Part shown: positions 9,061 to 19,909 of the stretch, in pieces
How positions within the stretch are numbered: the first letter of the stretch is position 1
Layout of the letters: every line of letters starts with the position of its first letter
Source: Streptococcus sanguinis
GTDB taxonomy: Bacteria > Bacillota > Bacilli > Lactobacillales > Streptococcaceae
Assembly: GCF_900635155.1 (NCBI RefSeq)
Contig: NZ_LR134002.1
Coordinates: forward strand, 1,736,001 to 1,800,000
Reading direction: 5' to 3'
Length of the DNA stretch: 64,000 nt
Notes under the pieces: model-generated
The model's input: the letters and a program-made list of their open reading frames with translations, nothing else
Told to the model about the DNA's origin: nothing
Database searches by the model: none
Position numbers and translations under genes: made by a program

Positions 9061-9240
9061 GATGCAAAATACACTCCAACTTACTCATTTTAACAATTAT
9101 ACTCAAAAAACGTTGAACATATGCAACATTTCCTGTGGCTTAGATTTTCTATTTTATACTAAAAACAGAAAGAGCTAGCGCAAGTCACTTTCAGAATTTT
9201 ACCACTTGCTTATGAGACCTGACCAGTTGCCGAAAAGCCC

Positions 9241-9268
9241 TTGTTTTTGGCTTTAAACGGTCTATAAT
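9241..9268 (+). promoter_or_regulatory. Promoter of the Rgg-linked MFS gene
   Basis: TTGTTT (9241-9246), 16 bp, TATAAT (9263-9268); the ATG is at 9354, leaving a leader of about 80 bases. The 9061-9240 stretch is AT-rich, with no supported gene; it is the likely place for Rgg binding. Confidence 0.6.
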
Positions 9269-9353
9269 GGTCATCAGAAAGAGAAAAAAGCTAGATTACA
9301 GATGCACCCAATCAGCTTTTATACAATCTTGCAGTTTAGAAAAGGAGTCTACG

Positions 9354-10595
9354 ATGAAATTATTCTTTAAAAATGGGGTCTATGCCTCACTCAGCCTTTC
9401 CAGAATCTTCAACACCTTGGGAGCTTCTATTTTCAATATTGTTTTTGTGGTATTTGCTTCCAGCATGCCCAATCCCAAGTTTGCTATTGCTGTGGCTAAT
9501 TTTATCGTCCTGGTTCCGACATTCTTTACTATCTTTGCCGGCATCAAAGCTGACAAGACTATCCATAAAACTCGTTGGCTGATTCATTTTGGTTATCTTC
9601 AAGCCCTGCTCTTTGTCCTTGTTGCCTCCATGACTCGCTCCAGCTCTTATCTAGCCTTTTCAGCCGTCTGCTTGATGAATATTCTTTCAGATATTATCAG
9701 CGATTACCGTAGCGGCCTGCAAATGCCGATTTTAAAAAAGAATGTTCCAGAGAAAGACCTTATGGAAGCCTTCTCTTTTACCCAGCTTATCAGCTTTCTT
9801 TGTAGCCTGGCCGGACAAGCTTTGGGAGTTTGGCTCTTAACCGTCAGCCAGCAAGACTTTTTCCTAGTGGCGTTGGTTAACGCCCTGACCTTTCTCCTAT
9901 CCTCCACCATCCTCTACCTAGTCCGCCGCCGATTGACCCATGACCCCGTCGTAATTTCTGAGAAAAAAGCTCCTCTGAAAGAAGAATTGAAGAAAATGTA
10001 CACATCGTCCAAACTCATCTTCGAACAGGAAGGTTCTAACAATTTTCTCAAACTGCTGGCTCAAATCCTAGTCGTCAACGCTATGGCAGGTTCTCTTATA
10101 GCTCTTTATAACCTCTACTTGCTGGACAATCCCATCTTCCAGCTATCCTTTAGCCAGTCGCTCTTGGTTCTTCAGACGGCTCTTGTCCTAGCCATGGTCA
10201 TCGCCAGCCTGACTCCCAACGATTACTTTAGCCGTCTCTCTCTAAATCAACTAACCCTCTGGGCTGCTCTTACCATGATTCTGCTTGCCGTCAGCAATTT
10301 CTTGCATCTGCCTGTTTTCGTCGGCATTGCTTTTGGTTTTTTACTAGCTTATATCTCTGGCAAGATCAATCCCAAAATCAACACCCTCTTACTGAGCAAA
10401 TTGCCTTCTGATGTTCTCGCTCAGACTTCCAGCTTTCTGAGTCTGCTCTTTTCTTTCTCTGTTCCCTTTGGTACTATGGTCTTCAGCAGCCTGGCCCTCT
10501 GGAATATGAACGCTAGCTGGCTAATCTTCAGCATTATCGGTGTGATTGCTCTGCTCCTATCTATTGAAAAAAAGAAAGATATTAAAGAAATTTGA
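9354..10595 (+). CDS. MFS transporter beside rgg
   Basis: 413 residues from MKLFFKNG, with AAAGGAG upstream; an in-frame extension to 9267 would lie in the promoter. About 12 hydrophobic segments in two halves, separated by a charged loop (around 200-235), typical of the major facilitator superfamily drug/peptide exporters of streptococci. The substrate cannot be read from the sequence. The location downstream of a regulator suggests regulated export. Confidence 0.85.
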   Translation: MKLFFKNGVYASLSLSRIFNTLGASIFNIVFVVFASSMPNPKFAIAVANFIVLVPTFFTIFAGIKADKTIHKTRWLIHFGYLQALLFVLVASMTRSSSYLAFSAVCLMNILSDIISDYRSGLQMPILKKNVPEKDLMEAFSFTQLISFLCSLAGQALGVWLLTVSQQDFFLVALVNALTFLLSSTILYLVRRRLTHDPVVISEKKAPLKEELKKMYTSSKLIFEQEGSNNFLKLLAQILVVNAMAGSLIALYNLYLLDNPIFQLSFSQSLLVLQTALVLAMVIASLTPNDYFSRLSLNQLTLWAALTMILLAVSNFLHLPVFVGIAFGFLLAYISGKINPKINTLLLSKLPSDVLAQTSSFLSLLFSFSVPFGTMVFSSLALWNMNASWLIFSIIGVIALLLSIEKKKDIKEI

Positions 10596-10638
10596 TAGAT
10601 TTAATTTTGTTTTTATGTTTGTTCTCCCAGAAGACAGC

Positions 10639-10676
10639 AAAAAACGATAACTTCAAAATAAGAAGTTATCGTTTTT
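10639..10676. terminator. Bidirectional terminator between MFS and glucosyltransferase genes
   Basis: Perfect arms AAAAACGATAACTTC/GAAGTTATCGTTTTT with a 7-base loop. A-run on the left and T-run on the right serve both converging genes. Confidence 0.85.
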
Positions 10677-10722
10677 GTCTATTAGAAAGCTAAAGATTAA
10701 GTTTCAGCTATTTTTATTGCTA

Positions 10723-13700
10723 TTAGTTCCAGCCGAAGCGTCTGCCTCTACCATTGCGGTCAAAGTACATCCAACTTCCATCTTCTAGCTGAATCCATTT
10801 ATTGCGCGCCATTTCTCCTGAATTGGCATCAAAGTAACGATTAGCATCATTGACATAGACAATCTTACCTTTGACTTGCTTGCCATTTTGGTCGAAGTAA
10901 AGGGTTTGTTGACCAATCTGCTGCAAACCGGTCACTGCTTTACCAGCCTGATCGAAGTAGTACCATTCGTTCTTAGCACCTTCAACAAACTTGTTGGATG
11001 CCATTTCTCCTGAGTTGGCATCGAAGTAACGGATAGATTTATCAGCCAGAGTTACTAGCTGTCCTTTGACTTGCTTACCATTTTGGTCGAAGTAAAGGGT
11101 TTGTTGACCAATCTTCTGAAGACCTGTCACTGCTTTACCAGCCTGATCGAAGTAATACCATTCGTTCTTGGCACCTTCAACAAACTTATTAGCTGCCATT
11201 TCTCCTGAGTTGGCATCGAAGTAACTAATAGATTTATCAGCCAGAGTTACTACTTTACCTTTGACTTGCTTACCATCTTGGTCGAAGTAAAGGGTTTGTT
11301 GACCAATCTTCTGAAGACCTGTCACTGCTTTACCAGCCTGATCAAAGTAATACCATTCGTTCTTGGCACCTTCTGCAAACTTGCCGACTGCCATTTCTCC
11401 GGAATTAGCATCGAAGTAACGGATACTCTTGTCTGCAAGTGTCACGATTTTACCTTTGACTTGCTTGCCATCTTGGTCGAAGTAAAGTGTTTGCTGGCCA
11501 AGTTTTTGAAGACCTGTTACAGCAACTCCATCTGCTCCGAAATAGTACCAGTCACTTGGATTATCTCCTTGGGCAAAGCGATTAGTAGCAGCGTTACCTG
11601 AATCCTTGTCAAAGTAACGAAGTTTACCATCCTTGGCACGCGCAATCTTGCCCTTGACTTGGTAGCCGTTTTGGTCGAAGAATTGCTGATTGCCACCCAG
11701 AGTTACCAAACCTCTAGCCATGACACCCTTGGCATCAAAGTAACGCCAGTTTTGGCCATCAGTAGTGTAGTAACGGTTGAGAACTTGGGCACCAGTCTTA
11801 TCGTAGTAATACTGGTTGCCGTTTTCATCTTCACGGAGAGAGTCTCGCAGCTGAATACCATTCTTGAGGAAATAAACTTGCTTGCCGTCAATTTCTTGTG
11901 CGCCTGTTACCAGATAGCCGCGGTTGTTGAAGTAATACCAATTTCCATTTTCATCTTGGATAAAGGCATTCTTAGCCTCATATCCACTAGTTGAATAGTA
12001 CTTAGTACCATTAGCATCACTAACAAATCCAGTGGAAGCTTTCTTATTGACCAGTTGCTTAGGCAGTACCATCTCACCATTCTTGTTGTTGAGATATTCG
12101 TTGCTAGCCCAATCTTTAAGAACATAGTAAGCACCACGACCTAAGATATTGGTACCGTTGAAGTATTTAGCTGACCACTTGGTAATCTTCTCATCAGTCG
12201 TCATCTTTTGACCGTTGGAAATCTGTACTCGTTCAAAGATTTCTGGGTATTTAGCTTTGAGTTCATCCAAGAAGGCTCCACCATACTTGCCTTGATAGTC
12301 TGTACCATTCGTTCTAGTATTGGCAACGTAAAGTTTTTCCTTGATTTCTGCACCTTCACGGTAGGTTCCGTAGTTGTTTACACGAGTTGCTGTTACTACT
12401 TCTTTGCCTGGCAGATTGTAGATTTGGTCTGGCACCCAGTCCGCAATGGCTTGGATATTGACACTATGAAGAGCACGGAGAGCATTGAGCAGGTCATTTA
12501 AAGAACCATATTTATTATTTTTACTCATTGCCATATCATAGCGGTCTTCAAAGGCATAACCATTCTGGATGATAGAATCTAGGAAAGTCCCGTCCTGGCT
12601 AGATACATACTGCGGCGGCAGCTCAAATGAAGTCACTCCCCATTCCTTGAAGAGGTTGACATTTTTAGCAATGACTTTATTGGTATATTGGTCATCTCGA
12701 GTTGCAAAGTCTTGGAAGTTAGAGAAACCTTCATAAATCAGCTGAGAATCAAGAGCTGCGCTAGACTCGTAAACCTGACCGCTGCCATTTTTCTTCTTGC
12801 TGGCTGCTACACGAGCATCCTGATCTGCCTTAGCACCAACTGGTACCCAAACAGCCAGATAACCAGAAACTTGGACATTGCTGTAGCCTGCGATATCATT
12901 CATATCAAAGGTCAAAACACCATTGGCATCTGTCTTCTTCCAGAGGGATTGCGGCACTTCTTCATCAGTTAGATAGCGGGAAATACCATCTTTGGTCGTC
13001 AAGAGCACAGGACGGTAGTATTGATTCTTATGGGCTGCTCCCATATTGACTTGCAGTTTATCCCACTCGTTCAGCTTGAGATTCGGGTTGTTAGAAGCAA
13101 TAACTGCCATCCCTTGGGTGCGGGTCTCTTCTGTTCCTTCATCCGTTGCTTCGTTGGCACCAGTACCATAACGAACAGAAGTCAAAATTCCATTGTAAGA
13201 CCATTTATCAGCCTCACGAGGTACACCCATATAGGTGACTTTCATGTCCTGTCCACCAGCTACATACTTAATCCGAGCACGCAAAAGTGCATCGATAGCG
13301 TCGTGGTAAGGAGATTTTTTCTCCATGTATTGGCCGTCATCTGTGTAGAGATCGCCATAGTAGACCCGAGTGATAGAGTCTTTGTTGGAGAGCATGAGAG
13401 CATGAGCAGTTGGGATATTGAACTGCGTATACTTCTTGTCCGCCTTACGCATATCTTCGTTGTAAATCTTGAAGGCTTGCTTGAGCTCATCCATGGTAAA
13501 GGTCAAACCATCAGTATTTGGATTGATATTTTCCCGTATGATGTCTGCAATAACGGTTTGTACTTCACTGTCATGTGCCCGAACAAAGATATAGTTGGCC
13601 ATCCGTTCGCCATTTTTCTTTTCAGCAGAGCGGTCATTCAGACTATTCGTAATCGTTGGCTCTACTCCGCTACGGACAGAAAGCTTCCGCATGAACGAAT

Positions 13701-15426
13701 AAAGCAAGGACAGACGAAGTTTGTTATCAATCGGCAATTGAGCACCCTTGGTGTCCTTGTTGTAGTCAGGGTCATTGTCAGACCAAGCTTCCAAGATAGA
13801 CAGGTGCTTGATAGCCTGCTCTTCACTTTCTCCAACCTTGTAGCGAGACTTGAAGTAGTCAGAGGCAATCTGAAGCAAGTCTGCATTAACATTATCTACC
13901 GCATCGACACGGACTCCGTCAAAGTTAGCAGTCGAATCATTGGCTACTATGCTACCAAAGTTCATCATAAAGTGCAGCCAGTTGAGTTGCTCAGCCTGAA
14001 CAGCTGGATTAGAGTTGTCAAAGTCGTTAGCTAGCAGGAACTCATAACCACCGGTTGACTTGTCAATGAAGTACTTAGGTGTACCAGTTTGGTTGGTTGG
14101 TGTGCGGTTCAGGATGCGGTACTTAGAATTAGCATGAGAGGTCTTCTCATTATTGGTATAAAGCAGAGCTCCACCTTGCAAGTGGTCCTTATTAGTACCG
14201 GTTGTTTCAGACTCTGTCTTAATGTTCCAGTTTGGCTGAGTTTTGACAAATGCGCCCATCAGTGTTCTCAGCCATTTAGTATCGCCTTCTTTACCGATTC
14301 TTTCTTCAATTTTGCGCTGAACCTGCTGAGAAGCACCTGTCAGGATAGCTTGTTCCACTTTGTTTTCAAAAGCTCCTGCTCCCAAACCTTGCTGGTTCAT
14401 ATAGTTGAGATAGCTAATCTGCGTTTGCTTATCAGGCCACCAAGCCATTAAAAGGGGACGTAGGTCTGTTTCTGTTGATGCTGTCCATGTTTTTCCATCC
14501 TTGAGGATAGCTTTTGGACGGTACCAGCTATCTGCTGTCAAATAGCCATCTACTGTTTCGATGTCCTTATCCGTTGTACCATGGAAGGCATTCATTCTGG
14601 TAAATTCATTGTTGAGGCTGCTAGTACCTTGCTGGAATTGATACTCAGCTGAATCAACCAAAGCTCCGGTCTCTGCATCGAAATAAAGAACTTTTCCATT
14701 GAGCTCAACAGCGAAATTCTTTTTAACTGTACCGTCGTCCTGAACATAATATTTCTTGCCATCAATCGTCTTAATGTGAGATAAGACATCATCATCATGC
14801 TCAGTATTAACAGGTGCCGCTTGGGCTTGAGCAGCAAGCATTCTTTCAGCTATCGCTCCCTGTCTTTGAGCCGGTTCTGGCAAACGGTCTTTCTTTGCAA
14901 CCTTTGGATTTGCAACAATCTTGTCTGTAACAGTCTTCTTTGCTTGTTTGTCAGCAGTTGCTGGACTTGCTTGTCTATCTTGAGCAATTGCTGCAGTTTT
15001 AGCAGTTTCTGATGTTGCATTAGCTGCTTTTGCTTCTTCAGCAACGGCCGCTTTTTCTGTAGTTGCTGCTTCTGCTACTGCCGGCTTAGCTGGCTCTTGA
15101 GTAGCAGCTGCTTCCGTATTTGCTGCAGTTTCAACAGTTTTTTCACTGGCTACAGCAGCATCAGTCACCTTGTCTGCAGAAGTTGCTTTTTCTGCTTCCA
15201 ACTGAGAAGCTGAGTTAGCTTGTACTTGAACTGGCTGCCCTGAGCCACTATCCTGAGCTGCAGTTGGTTCTTGAACTGCCACCTGCTTAACATCATCAGC
15301 GTGGACAAGACCTGCTTCGAGACCAAGTACTTTTGGTGCTACGATAAGTGCTAAGGTAGTCACACCGATGGCTACCCAGTTCTTCTTAACTTTATGCATC
15401 TTATAATGAATTTTTTTCTCCATCAT
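10723..15426 (-). CDS. gtfP: Extracellular glucosyltransferase (GH70 glucansucrase)
   Basis: 1567 residues. It splits sucrose and polymerises the glucose into extracellular glucan. The N-terminus has a KxYKxGKxW-like signal (about 3-45), then a low-complexity Ala/Thr/Glu/Lys region (about 45-200). The GH70 core follows: nucleophile Asp508 (GVRVDAVD), acid/base Glu546 (LEAWSDND) and stabilising Asp619 (VRAHDSEV), with spacings of 38 and 111 identical to the known triad of S. mutans GTF-SI. The C-terminus (about 1090-1567) has glucan-binding YG repeats. SEVQT after Asp619 resembles enzymes making 1,6-rich glucan (inference). AGGAGG spacing favours the second of the two initial ATGs (15423). Single gtf next to an rgg, as with gtfP/gtfG. 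Confidence 0.94.
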   Translation of the reverse strand: MMEKKIHYKMHKVKKNWVAIGVTTLALIVAPKVLGLEAGLVHADDVKQVAVQEPTAAQDSGSGQPVQVQANSASQLEAEKATSADKVTDAAVASEKTVETAANTEAAATQEPAKPAVAEAATTEKAAVAEEAKAANATSETAKTAAIAQDRQASPATADKQAKKTVTDKIVANPKVAKKDRLPEPAQRQGAIAERMLAAQAQAAPVNTEHDDDVLSHIKTIDGKKYYVQDDGTVKKNFAVELNGKVLYFDAETGALVDSAEYQFQQGTSSLNNEFTRMNAFHGTTDKDIETVDGYLTADSWYRPKAILKDGKTWTASTETDLRPLLMAWWPDKQTQISYLNYMNQQGLGAGAFENKVEQAILTGASQQVQRKIEERIGKEGDTKWLRTLMGAFVKTQPNWNIKTESETTGTNKDHLQGGALLYTNNEKTSHANSKYRILNRTPTNQTGTPKYFIDKSTGGYEFLLANDFDNSNPAVQAEQLNWLHFMMNFGSIVANDSTANFDGVRVDAVDNVNADLLQIASDYFKSRYKVGESEEQAIKHLSILEAWSDNDPDYNKDTKGAQLPIDNKLRLSLLYSFMRKLSVRSGVEPTITNSLNDRSAEKKNGERMANYIFVRAHDSEVQTVIADIIRENINPNTDGLTFTMDELKQAFKIYNEDMRKADKKYTQFNIPTAHALMLSNKDSITRVYYGDLYTDDGQYMEKKSPYHDAIDALLRARIKYVAGGQDMKVTYMGVPREADKWSYNGILTSVRYGTGANEATDEGTEETRTQGMAVIASNNPNLKLNEWDKLQVNMGAAHKNQYYRPVLLTTKDGISRYLTDEEVPQSLWKKTDANGVLTFDMNDIAGYSNVQVSGYLAVWVPVGAKADQDARVAASKKKNGSGQVYESSAALDSQLIYEGFSNFQDFATRDDQYTNKVIAKNVNLFKEWGVTSFELPPQYVSSQDGTFLDSIIQNGYAFEDRYDMAMSKNNKYGSLNDLLNALRALHSVNIQAIADWVPDQIYNLPGKEVVTATRVNNYGTYREGAEIKEKLYVANTRTNGTDYQGKYGGAFLDELKAKYPEIFERVQISNGQKMTTDEKITKWSAKYFNGTNILGRGAYYVLKDWASNEYLNNKNGEMVLPKQLVNKKASTGFVSDANGTKYYSTSGYEAKNAFIQDENGNWYYFNNRGYLVTGAQEIDGKQVYFLKNGIQLRDSLREDENGNQYYYDKTGAQVLNRYYTTDGQNWRYFDAKGVMARGLVTLGGNQQFFDQNGYQVKGKIARAKDGKLRYFDKDSGNAATNRFAQGDNPSDWYYFGADGVAVTGLQKLGQQTLYFDQDGKQVKGKIVTLADKSIRYFDANSGEMAVGKFAEGAKNEWYYFDQAGKAVTGLQKIGQQTLYFDQDGKQVKGKVVTLADKSISYFDANSGEMAANKFVEGAKNEWYYFDQAGKAVTGLQKIGQQTLYFDQNGKQVKGQLVTLADKSIRYFDANSGEMASNKFVEGAKNEWYYFDQAGKAVTGLQQIGQQTLYFDQNGKQVKGKIVYVNDANRYFDANSGEMARNKWIQLEDGSWMYFDRNGRGRRFGWN
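10880..11640 (-). repeat. 195-bp direct repeats in the glucan-binding domain
   Basis: Four consecutive units with a period of exactly 195 bp (65 codons): the same landmark occurs at 10931, 11126, 11321 and 11516. Three units are nearly identical in DNA and the fourth has diverged. Each encodes two cell-wall/glucan-binding type YG repeats. Limits are approximate. Confidence 0.85.
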
Positions 15427-15455
15427 AAAGCCTCCTTCTGAATTTGGTATAAAGT

Positions 15456-15475
15456 TATACTCTTATTCTAGTATA
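15456..15475 (-). promoter_or_regulatory. Inverted repeat upstream of gtf, candidate Rgg site
   Basis: TATACT/AGTATA arms of 6 bp around 8 bp, about 30-50 bp before the gtf start. On the minus strand TATACT (15475-15470) could also serve as a -10 box. It is the only clear dyad between rgg and gtf. Binding by Rgg is an inference from the regulation of gtfG in S. gordonii. Confidence 0.4.
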
Positions 15476-15495
15476 TTTTTAGAAATGAGTCTATT

Positions 15496-16377
15496 TTATT
15501 TGCACATCTGCAACTGGGAAAGGCAAATCCTTTCAAACTGAGCTTTGAGCTTCTGGGCAACACCGAAAGAATCTAAAAATTCCAAGAAAGATAAGCACTC
15601 CTCAATATCGCTCAGAGCATAGCTATTCCCAACCTTGTAGGAATAAAGAGCCCTATGATACTTAATCAGCATCCGATCATAAAGATCTGTCTCAGGGATT
15701 TTAGAATGGTCAAGATAATTGAGGAATCTCATAGCAACCAGCAAATGATTACTCTCTATGCAGACGCTGATAACATTAAGCAGCATCTTGATAATACGCC
15801 GGCGATTCTCCGGTAGATTATTATAAAACTGGGTGCGGTTAATCATCTCACTAGCAAAGGTCTCCAGTGTTTCCAAGGTCAATAGATCCACACTATTAGT
15901 AAAGAGCCAGAGCTCATAACGCCCCCACTCCTCAACGGAAAAGAGATAATCGGTCAGAAATTCTACATCTTTCTTGCTAATCTGAAAATCTGGACTGCAG
16001 GAAGACAATACTGCTCTAACAACAATTGTATTAAGCCTATAATTCTTCTTCTCAGGGAACTTTTTAGCCAAAGCTTCTGAGCTAGCTAATATACTTTGGA
16101 GCTTGACGACATTGTTTTCCTGATAAGCATCAGCTACTTTTTTTGAGAAAAGCGCATCATCTGCCTCAATGTAGTTATGGTAAACATACTGAAATTCGTC
16201 TAGAGAAACAGCCATATTCTTTAAGCAGCAATAGAAAGAATCAAGCGTAATACCACTGACTCCCCGCTCAAAACGAGACAGCTGAGCCACTGAAATATCT
16301 CCGGCTGCCGCCTCTTTAAGAGACATATTTTTTGATTCTCTAATGACTTTGAAAATTTTTCCAAATGTTTTCAACAT
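15496..16377 (-). CDS. rgg: Rgg regulator of the glucosyltransferase gene
   Basis: 293 residues. Xre-type helix-turn-helix at about 1-65 (QLSRFERGVSG in the recognition region), followed by the helical Rgg C-terminal domain. GAGGG precedes the ATG. It lies 69 bp upstream of gtf on the same strand, the arrangement in which Rgg positively controls gtfG in S. gordonii. It is a different protein from the other Rgg in this window (8138-9007), with only family-level likeness. Confidence 0.9.
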   Translation of the reverse strand: MLKTFGKIFKVIRESKNMSLKEAAAGDISVAQLSRFERGVSGITLDSFYCCLKNMAVSLDEFQYVYHNYIEADDALFSKKVADAYQENNVVKLQSILASSEALAKKFPEKKNYRLNTIVVRAVLSSCSPDFQISKKDVEFLTDYLFSVEEWGRYELWLFTNSVDLLTLETLETFASEMINRTQFYNNLPENRRRIIKMLLNVISVCIESNHLLVAMRFLNYLDHSKIPETDLYDRMLIKYHRALYSYKVGNSYALSDIEECLSFLEFLDSFGVAQKLKAQFERICLSQLQMCK

Positions 16378-16780
16378 ATTGAGCCCTCGGTTTCATATAT
16401 GCAATAAAATTTTTTACTAAATTTAATATACTAGTAATATATTTCGAATATGTTACAAAAAAATTACTTTATATTTCCAAATAATACAAATAGATTAATT
16501 TGAAAGACAGGAATACTCAATATAGTGATTTTTTCTGAAAGTTTTATAGTTTTCAAGAAAATATTGATTTTATAAGATTCTCAGAAGGGTTCAACCTGAC
16601 AACTTGAAAACACTGAATTTTCTAAAGGTAGCTTCCTTACTTATACAAAAATAAACTTGGATAATCTAAGGTTTATAGATGACTGAAATAAAACTGTAAC
16701 AAAATCTAAACGAATATTTTTTAGACATGAATGAAAGGAAGAAAAATAAATCTGCCTAATGAACTAAAATAGATTTGACT
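16378..16780. other. AT-rich intergenic region upstream of rgg
   Basis: About 400 bp, very AT-rich, with no supported gene on either strand. It must contain the rgg promoter, reading left from about 16450, but several AT-rich hexamers are possible and none stands out. Short palindromic AT stretches near 16425-16445 could be regulatory. Confidence 0.4.
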
Positions 16781-16824
16781 AAAAAAAGAGGGAATAGAAT
16801 CATAAAATCCCCCTCTTCTATTCC
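16781..16824 (-). terminator. Terminator after the 459-residue membrane protein gene
   Basis: GGAATAGAA (16791-16799) pairs with TTCTATTCC (16816-16824), followed on the minus strand by U7. An alternative AGAGGG/CCCTCT pairing overlaps it. Confidence 0.75.
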
Positions 16825-16832
16825 TTTCTGTA

Positions 16833-18212
16833 TCAATCAGGCCAATCAACCATGTGGTCATACCCTTCGTCTATGGAATAGCCTATACTACCACGATAAG
16901 AGTATTCTAGCAATGATACTGACCCTTCAGTCAAGTCTTGGTCACTGTCGTTCTTGTTTAACTGGACTAACTTTCCGTCCTTAATTTTAGCAAAAAACTG
17001 CTTTTTGCTAGTAACATTATCCTTGTCTGTCTCCTCTATCTCAAAGACATAGTTTCCTGTCTGAAAGAGGGAATAGTCCATATCATGTAAGAATTTTTCT
17101 CCTGAATCTGAAGCAAAGAGTCTTTGCTTCAGATTCAGCTCAATTCTAATACTGATCCAAACATCTTCTTTTTCTAGCAATTTCTCATCAGTAAGATCAA
17201 AGATAGAATTTAACTTGAAATCTTTTTCCTCAAAGCTCTTGGGTTTTGAGCGCTTAGGATTAGTTATGTACTCTACAGAAACCTCTGTATTCCCATAATG
17301 AGGAATGATATTAACACTCTCATCTATATTATCTAGACTTTTTTCTACATTTTCTTTCGTTTTGATTAGATTTTCTTGACTGTTTTCCTTTTGGAGAATA
17401 ACTCGCAGGATGGGAGAAGGTGTTGTTTTCGGATCAATAAACGCAGCTTCTTCAATGCCTCCTGCCTTATTGACTCGAACTTCTTCATAAAAAGAATGCT
17501 TACCAATAGTTACTTTAAATTTCCCAATTGGGTATATATCATTAAAGTCTGGATTATTCGAATCTTCTTCCCCGTATCCACTTGGTACAGTCTCTACCTT
17601 AGCATCCATACCCCGCTTTTTGTACTCCTGCTCCAAGCTGCTGAGAACTCGGCTGGTTCGTGTTAGTTGAGGAATGATAGGCTGAAAAAAAGCTACAATC
17701 ATGAGCAAAGTTAGCATGCCATTAACCACATGCCCTGCCCAGAGCAGTGCCTTCTTTCTTTGTCCTTTGAGTCCATACCGAGCGTAAAGATAGCTGAGGA
17801 AAGACAAAATCGAGCATAGTGGCACAACCCCTATCAACCAGCGATAAGGTTCTATGGTTCGCGTATCTTTCAAAGCAGAGATGAATGGAAATAGCTGAAG
17901 CAACAGAGTCAGAATTAAACTGATTGGAGTCAGATGAAGCGAGTCCTTGCTTGTCTTTATACTCTGAATCAGCGAACGAAGGCTCAAAATCAGATAAATA
18001 AACAGATAGATTAGAACAACACACTTAAAAATCATACTAAATATCATAAAATGCATTAATATGCTTGTCTTGCCTGAACTCAGAAATTCTATAGTAGATA
18101 GCATTAGAACTATAACTGCATAGCCACCCAAAGGAGCTATTATTATAGACAGAATCCAATTAACAATATAAAAAATTGCAAATAAATCTTTAGAGGTTTT
18201 TAGTTTTTTCAT
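16833..18212 (-). CDS. Unknown multi-pass membrane protein
   Basis: 459 residues; family not recognised. About five hydrophobic segments occupy the first 180 residues, one of them following a QSIKTSKDS loop. The last 280 residues are hydrophilic and acidic, with a lone hydrophobic boundary near 170-190, so the large C-terminal part probably faces outside. AGGAAA precedes the ATG. Monocistronic, with its own terminator. Nothing in the neighbours (rgg/gtf, htpX-lemA) points to a role. Confidence 0.75.
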   Translation of the reverse strand: MKKLKTSKDLFAIFYIVNWILSIIIAPLGGYAVIVLMLSTIEFLSSGKTSILMHFMIFSMIFKCVVLIYLFIYLILSLRSLIQSIKTSKDSLHLTPISLILTLLLQLFPFISALKDTRTIEPYRWLIGVVPLCSILSFLSYLYARYGLKGQRKKALLWAGHVVNGMLTLLMIVAFFQPIIPQLTRTSRVLSSLEQEYKKRGMDAKVETVPSGYGEEDSNNPDFNDIYPIGKFKVTIGKHSFYEEVRVNKAGGIEEAAFIDPKTTPSPILRVILQKENSQENLIKTKENVEKSLDNIDESVNIIPHYGNTEVSVEYITNPKRSKPKSFEEKDFKLNSIFDLTDEKLLEKEDVWISIRIELNLKQRLFASDSGEKFLHDMDYSLFQTGNYVFEIEETDKDNVTSKKQFFAKIKDGKLVQLNKNDSDQDLTEGSVSLLEYSYRGSIGYSIDEGYDHMVDWPD

Positions 18213-18262
18213 TACATTTCCTACTTACTATATTATTCGTCTATCATTATAGCATAAACAAT

Positions 18263-18287
18263 AAAAAAACTGAGATTTCTCCCAGCT
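18263..18287 (-). terminator. Terminator of lemA-htpX
   Basis: An imperfect hairpin of CTGGGAG against CTCAG (18270-18284), then U7 on the minus strand. It begins just after the htpX stop. Confidence 0.65.
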
Positions 18288-18288
18288 T

Positions 18289-19185
18289 TTACATATGTCT
18301 CAAGCGCTCCACCCGCTCTGAAATAGGAGGGTGCGTATAGAAAAGTTTCTTCAGTCCGCCTTCTTTTTTGGGATCGCTGATATAGAGAGCTGCACTGGCA
18401 TCATCAACATGATGCTCCATAGGCTCGCTACGTTCCAGCTTGAGTAGGGCATTGATCATCCCTTGCGGATTGCGGGTCAGCTCTACACTGGAAGCATCAG
18501 CCAGAAACTCCCGCTGACGAGAAATGGCCAACTGCACCAAGGTAGCTGCCAAAGGTGCCAGAATGATGGCAATCAGTGATACGATAAGGAGAATAATTCC
18601 CAAACCACTATCGTTATCTCGATCATTACTGCTGCGCCGTCCGCCACCAAACCACATCATCCGGCCGGCTAGGCTAGACAACATAGTAATAGCACTGGCC
18701 AAAGCTACAGCAATCGTTGAAATTCTGATATCATAATTGCGAATATGACTGACTTCATGGCCAATCACTCCCTCAAGCTCCTCACGATTCATGATTTGCA
18801 AGATACCTGTCGTTGCTGCGACAGCTGCATTTTCAGGCTTAGATCCGGTCGCAAAAGCATTGGGAGAGGGATCCTCTACGATATAGACACGTGGCATAGG
18901 AATCTGAGCGACCATGGCCATATCCTGAACAATATGATAAAGTTCGGGTGCTTCCTGCTCAGAGACCTCGCGAGCCCCGTTCATAGCCATAACCACTTCT
19001 GTAGACTGAAAAATCATCACTCCGGCATAAATCGCTCCTATGATCAAGGCTAGCAAGACACCACCAACAGTAGACCGCAGCCAGAGATAGCCAATAGCTG
19101 CTCCAAGGAGAGCCAAGAGTCCGAAAAAAGCGATAAGGAGGAGCCAAGTCCTCCTTTTATTGCTGGCAATTTGATCAAATAGCAT
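18289..19185 (-). CDS. htpX: Membrane zinc metalloprotease HtpX
   Basis: 298 residues from [17 protein letters not shown] start three codons earlier is possible, but family length and start favour this ATG. M48-family protease: two N-terminal membrane helices, the zinc site HEVSH (His143, Glu144, His147), a glycine-rich loop and two further helices. It degrades damaged membrane proteins in other bacteria. It starts 1 bp after the lemA stop, and the lemA-htpX pair is usual in streptococci. Confidence 0.94.
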   Translation of the reverse strand: MLFDQIASNKRRTWLLLIAFFGLLALLGAAIGYLWLRSTVGGVLLALIIGAIYAGVMIFQSTEVVMAMNGAREVSEQEAPELYHIVQDMAMVAQIPMPRVYIVEDPSPNAFATGSKPENAAVAATTGILQIMNREELEGVIGHEVSHIRNYDIRISTIAVALASAITMLSSLAGRMMWFGGGRRSSNDRDNDSGLGIILLIVSLIAIILAPLAATLVQLAISRQREFLADASSVELTRNPQGMINALLKLERSEPMEHHVDDASAALYISDPKKEGGLKKLFYTHPPISERVERLRHM

Positions 19186-19186
19186 C

Positions 19187-19756
19187 TTAGTCACCTAGTC
19201 CAGTGCTGCCAAAGTCAACTTTTGGCACAGCCTTTTCTTCTTCTGGTGTCTTGAGGAAGTCCGCAGCTTTAAAGCCAAACAAACCTGCAACAATATTGCT
19301 TGGGAAAGTTTCTAACTTGACATTGTAGTTGCTAGTTACTGAATTATAAAGCTGACGAGAATAAGCGATTTTATTTTCAGTATTGGTCAGTTCTTCCTGC
19401 AACTTCAAATAGTTGGTGTTAGCTTTCAGATCTGGATAGCTTTCAGCTACTGCAAAGATTCCAGAAATCTGACGAGAAAGGGCGTCGCTGGCTTGCATGG
19501 CTTCGGCTGGTGAAGCAGCTGAAGCTACCTGGTTGCGCAGTTGGGTTACCTTTTCCAAGGTTGCCTGCTCGTACTTGCCATAGCCTTTGACCGTTTCCAA
19601 GAGGTTAGGAATCAAGTCATTACGGCGTTTGAGCTGCACATCGATCTGACTCCAAGCTTCCTGAGTCTGCATGCGGCTTTTAACCAAGGTATTGTAAGCA
19701 CCAACAACGAAGAATGCTAAAACCGCGACAATAATAAGAATAATAATAAAAGTCAT
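19187..19756 (-). CDS. lemA: LemA family protein
   Basis: 189 residues. The ATG at 19756 has AAGGAG at the right distance; an earlier in-frame ATG (19771) does not. One N-terminal membrane helix (about 2-22), then a helical domain with the conserved blocks [19 protein letters not shown] and [15 protein letters not shown]. Function is not established; the family is regularly paired with HtpX, as here. Confidence 0.92.
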   Translation of the reverse strand: MTFIIILIIVAVLAFFVVGAYNTLVKSRMQTQEAWSQIDVQLKRRNDLIPNLLETVKGYGKYEQATLEKVTQLRNQVASAASPAEAMQASDALSRQISGIFAVAESYPDLKANTNYLKLQEELTNTENKIAYSRQLYNSVTSNYNVKLETFPSNIVAGLFGFKAADFLKTPEEEKAVPKVDFGSTGLGD

Positions 19757-19819
19757 GATATACTCCTTCAATTTTGATTAGACTTATTATATCAAAAAAT
19801 AGAGGAACTGTCTTTATTC

Positions 19820-19875
19820 TTGACATTGATTTAGAAAAGATGTACGATAAAGGAAAGAATAAACCGACTGTCGGT
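19820..19875 (+). promoter_or_regulatory. Promoter and TetR-type operator
   Basis: TTGACA (19820-19825), 17 bp, TACGAT (19843-19848). Just downstream is ACCGA-CTG-TCGGT (19863-19875), a dyad inside the leader, well placed for self-repression by the TetR-family gene that follows. Confidence 0.7.
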
Positions 19876-19909
19876 CTAATAAAATTTTACTAATAAAAAG
19901 GATGCAAGC

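Noticed and set aside
9121-9162. 13-codon hydrophobic ORF after rgg (MQHFLWLRFSILY) as a possible pheromone
   Set aside because: No RBS, no charged N-terminus or processing site, and no orientation typical of known Rgg peptide genes; likely chance.
10880-11640. Regular repeats that could suggest a CRISPR array
   Set aside because: The 195-bp units are coding, contiguous without spacers, and are the glucan-binding repeats of the glucosyltransferase.
13021-14034. 337-codon open frame on the plus strand
   Set aside because: It lies wholly antisense to the catalytic domain of the glucosyltransferase, has no RBS and no family likeness; a shadow of a long, compositionally biased gene.
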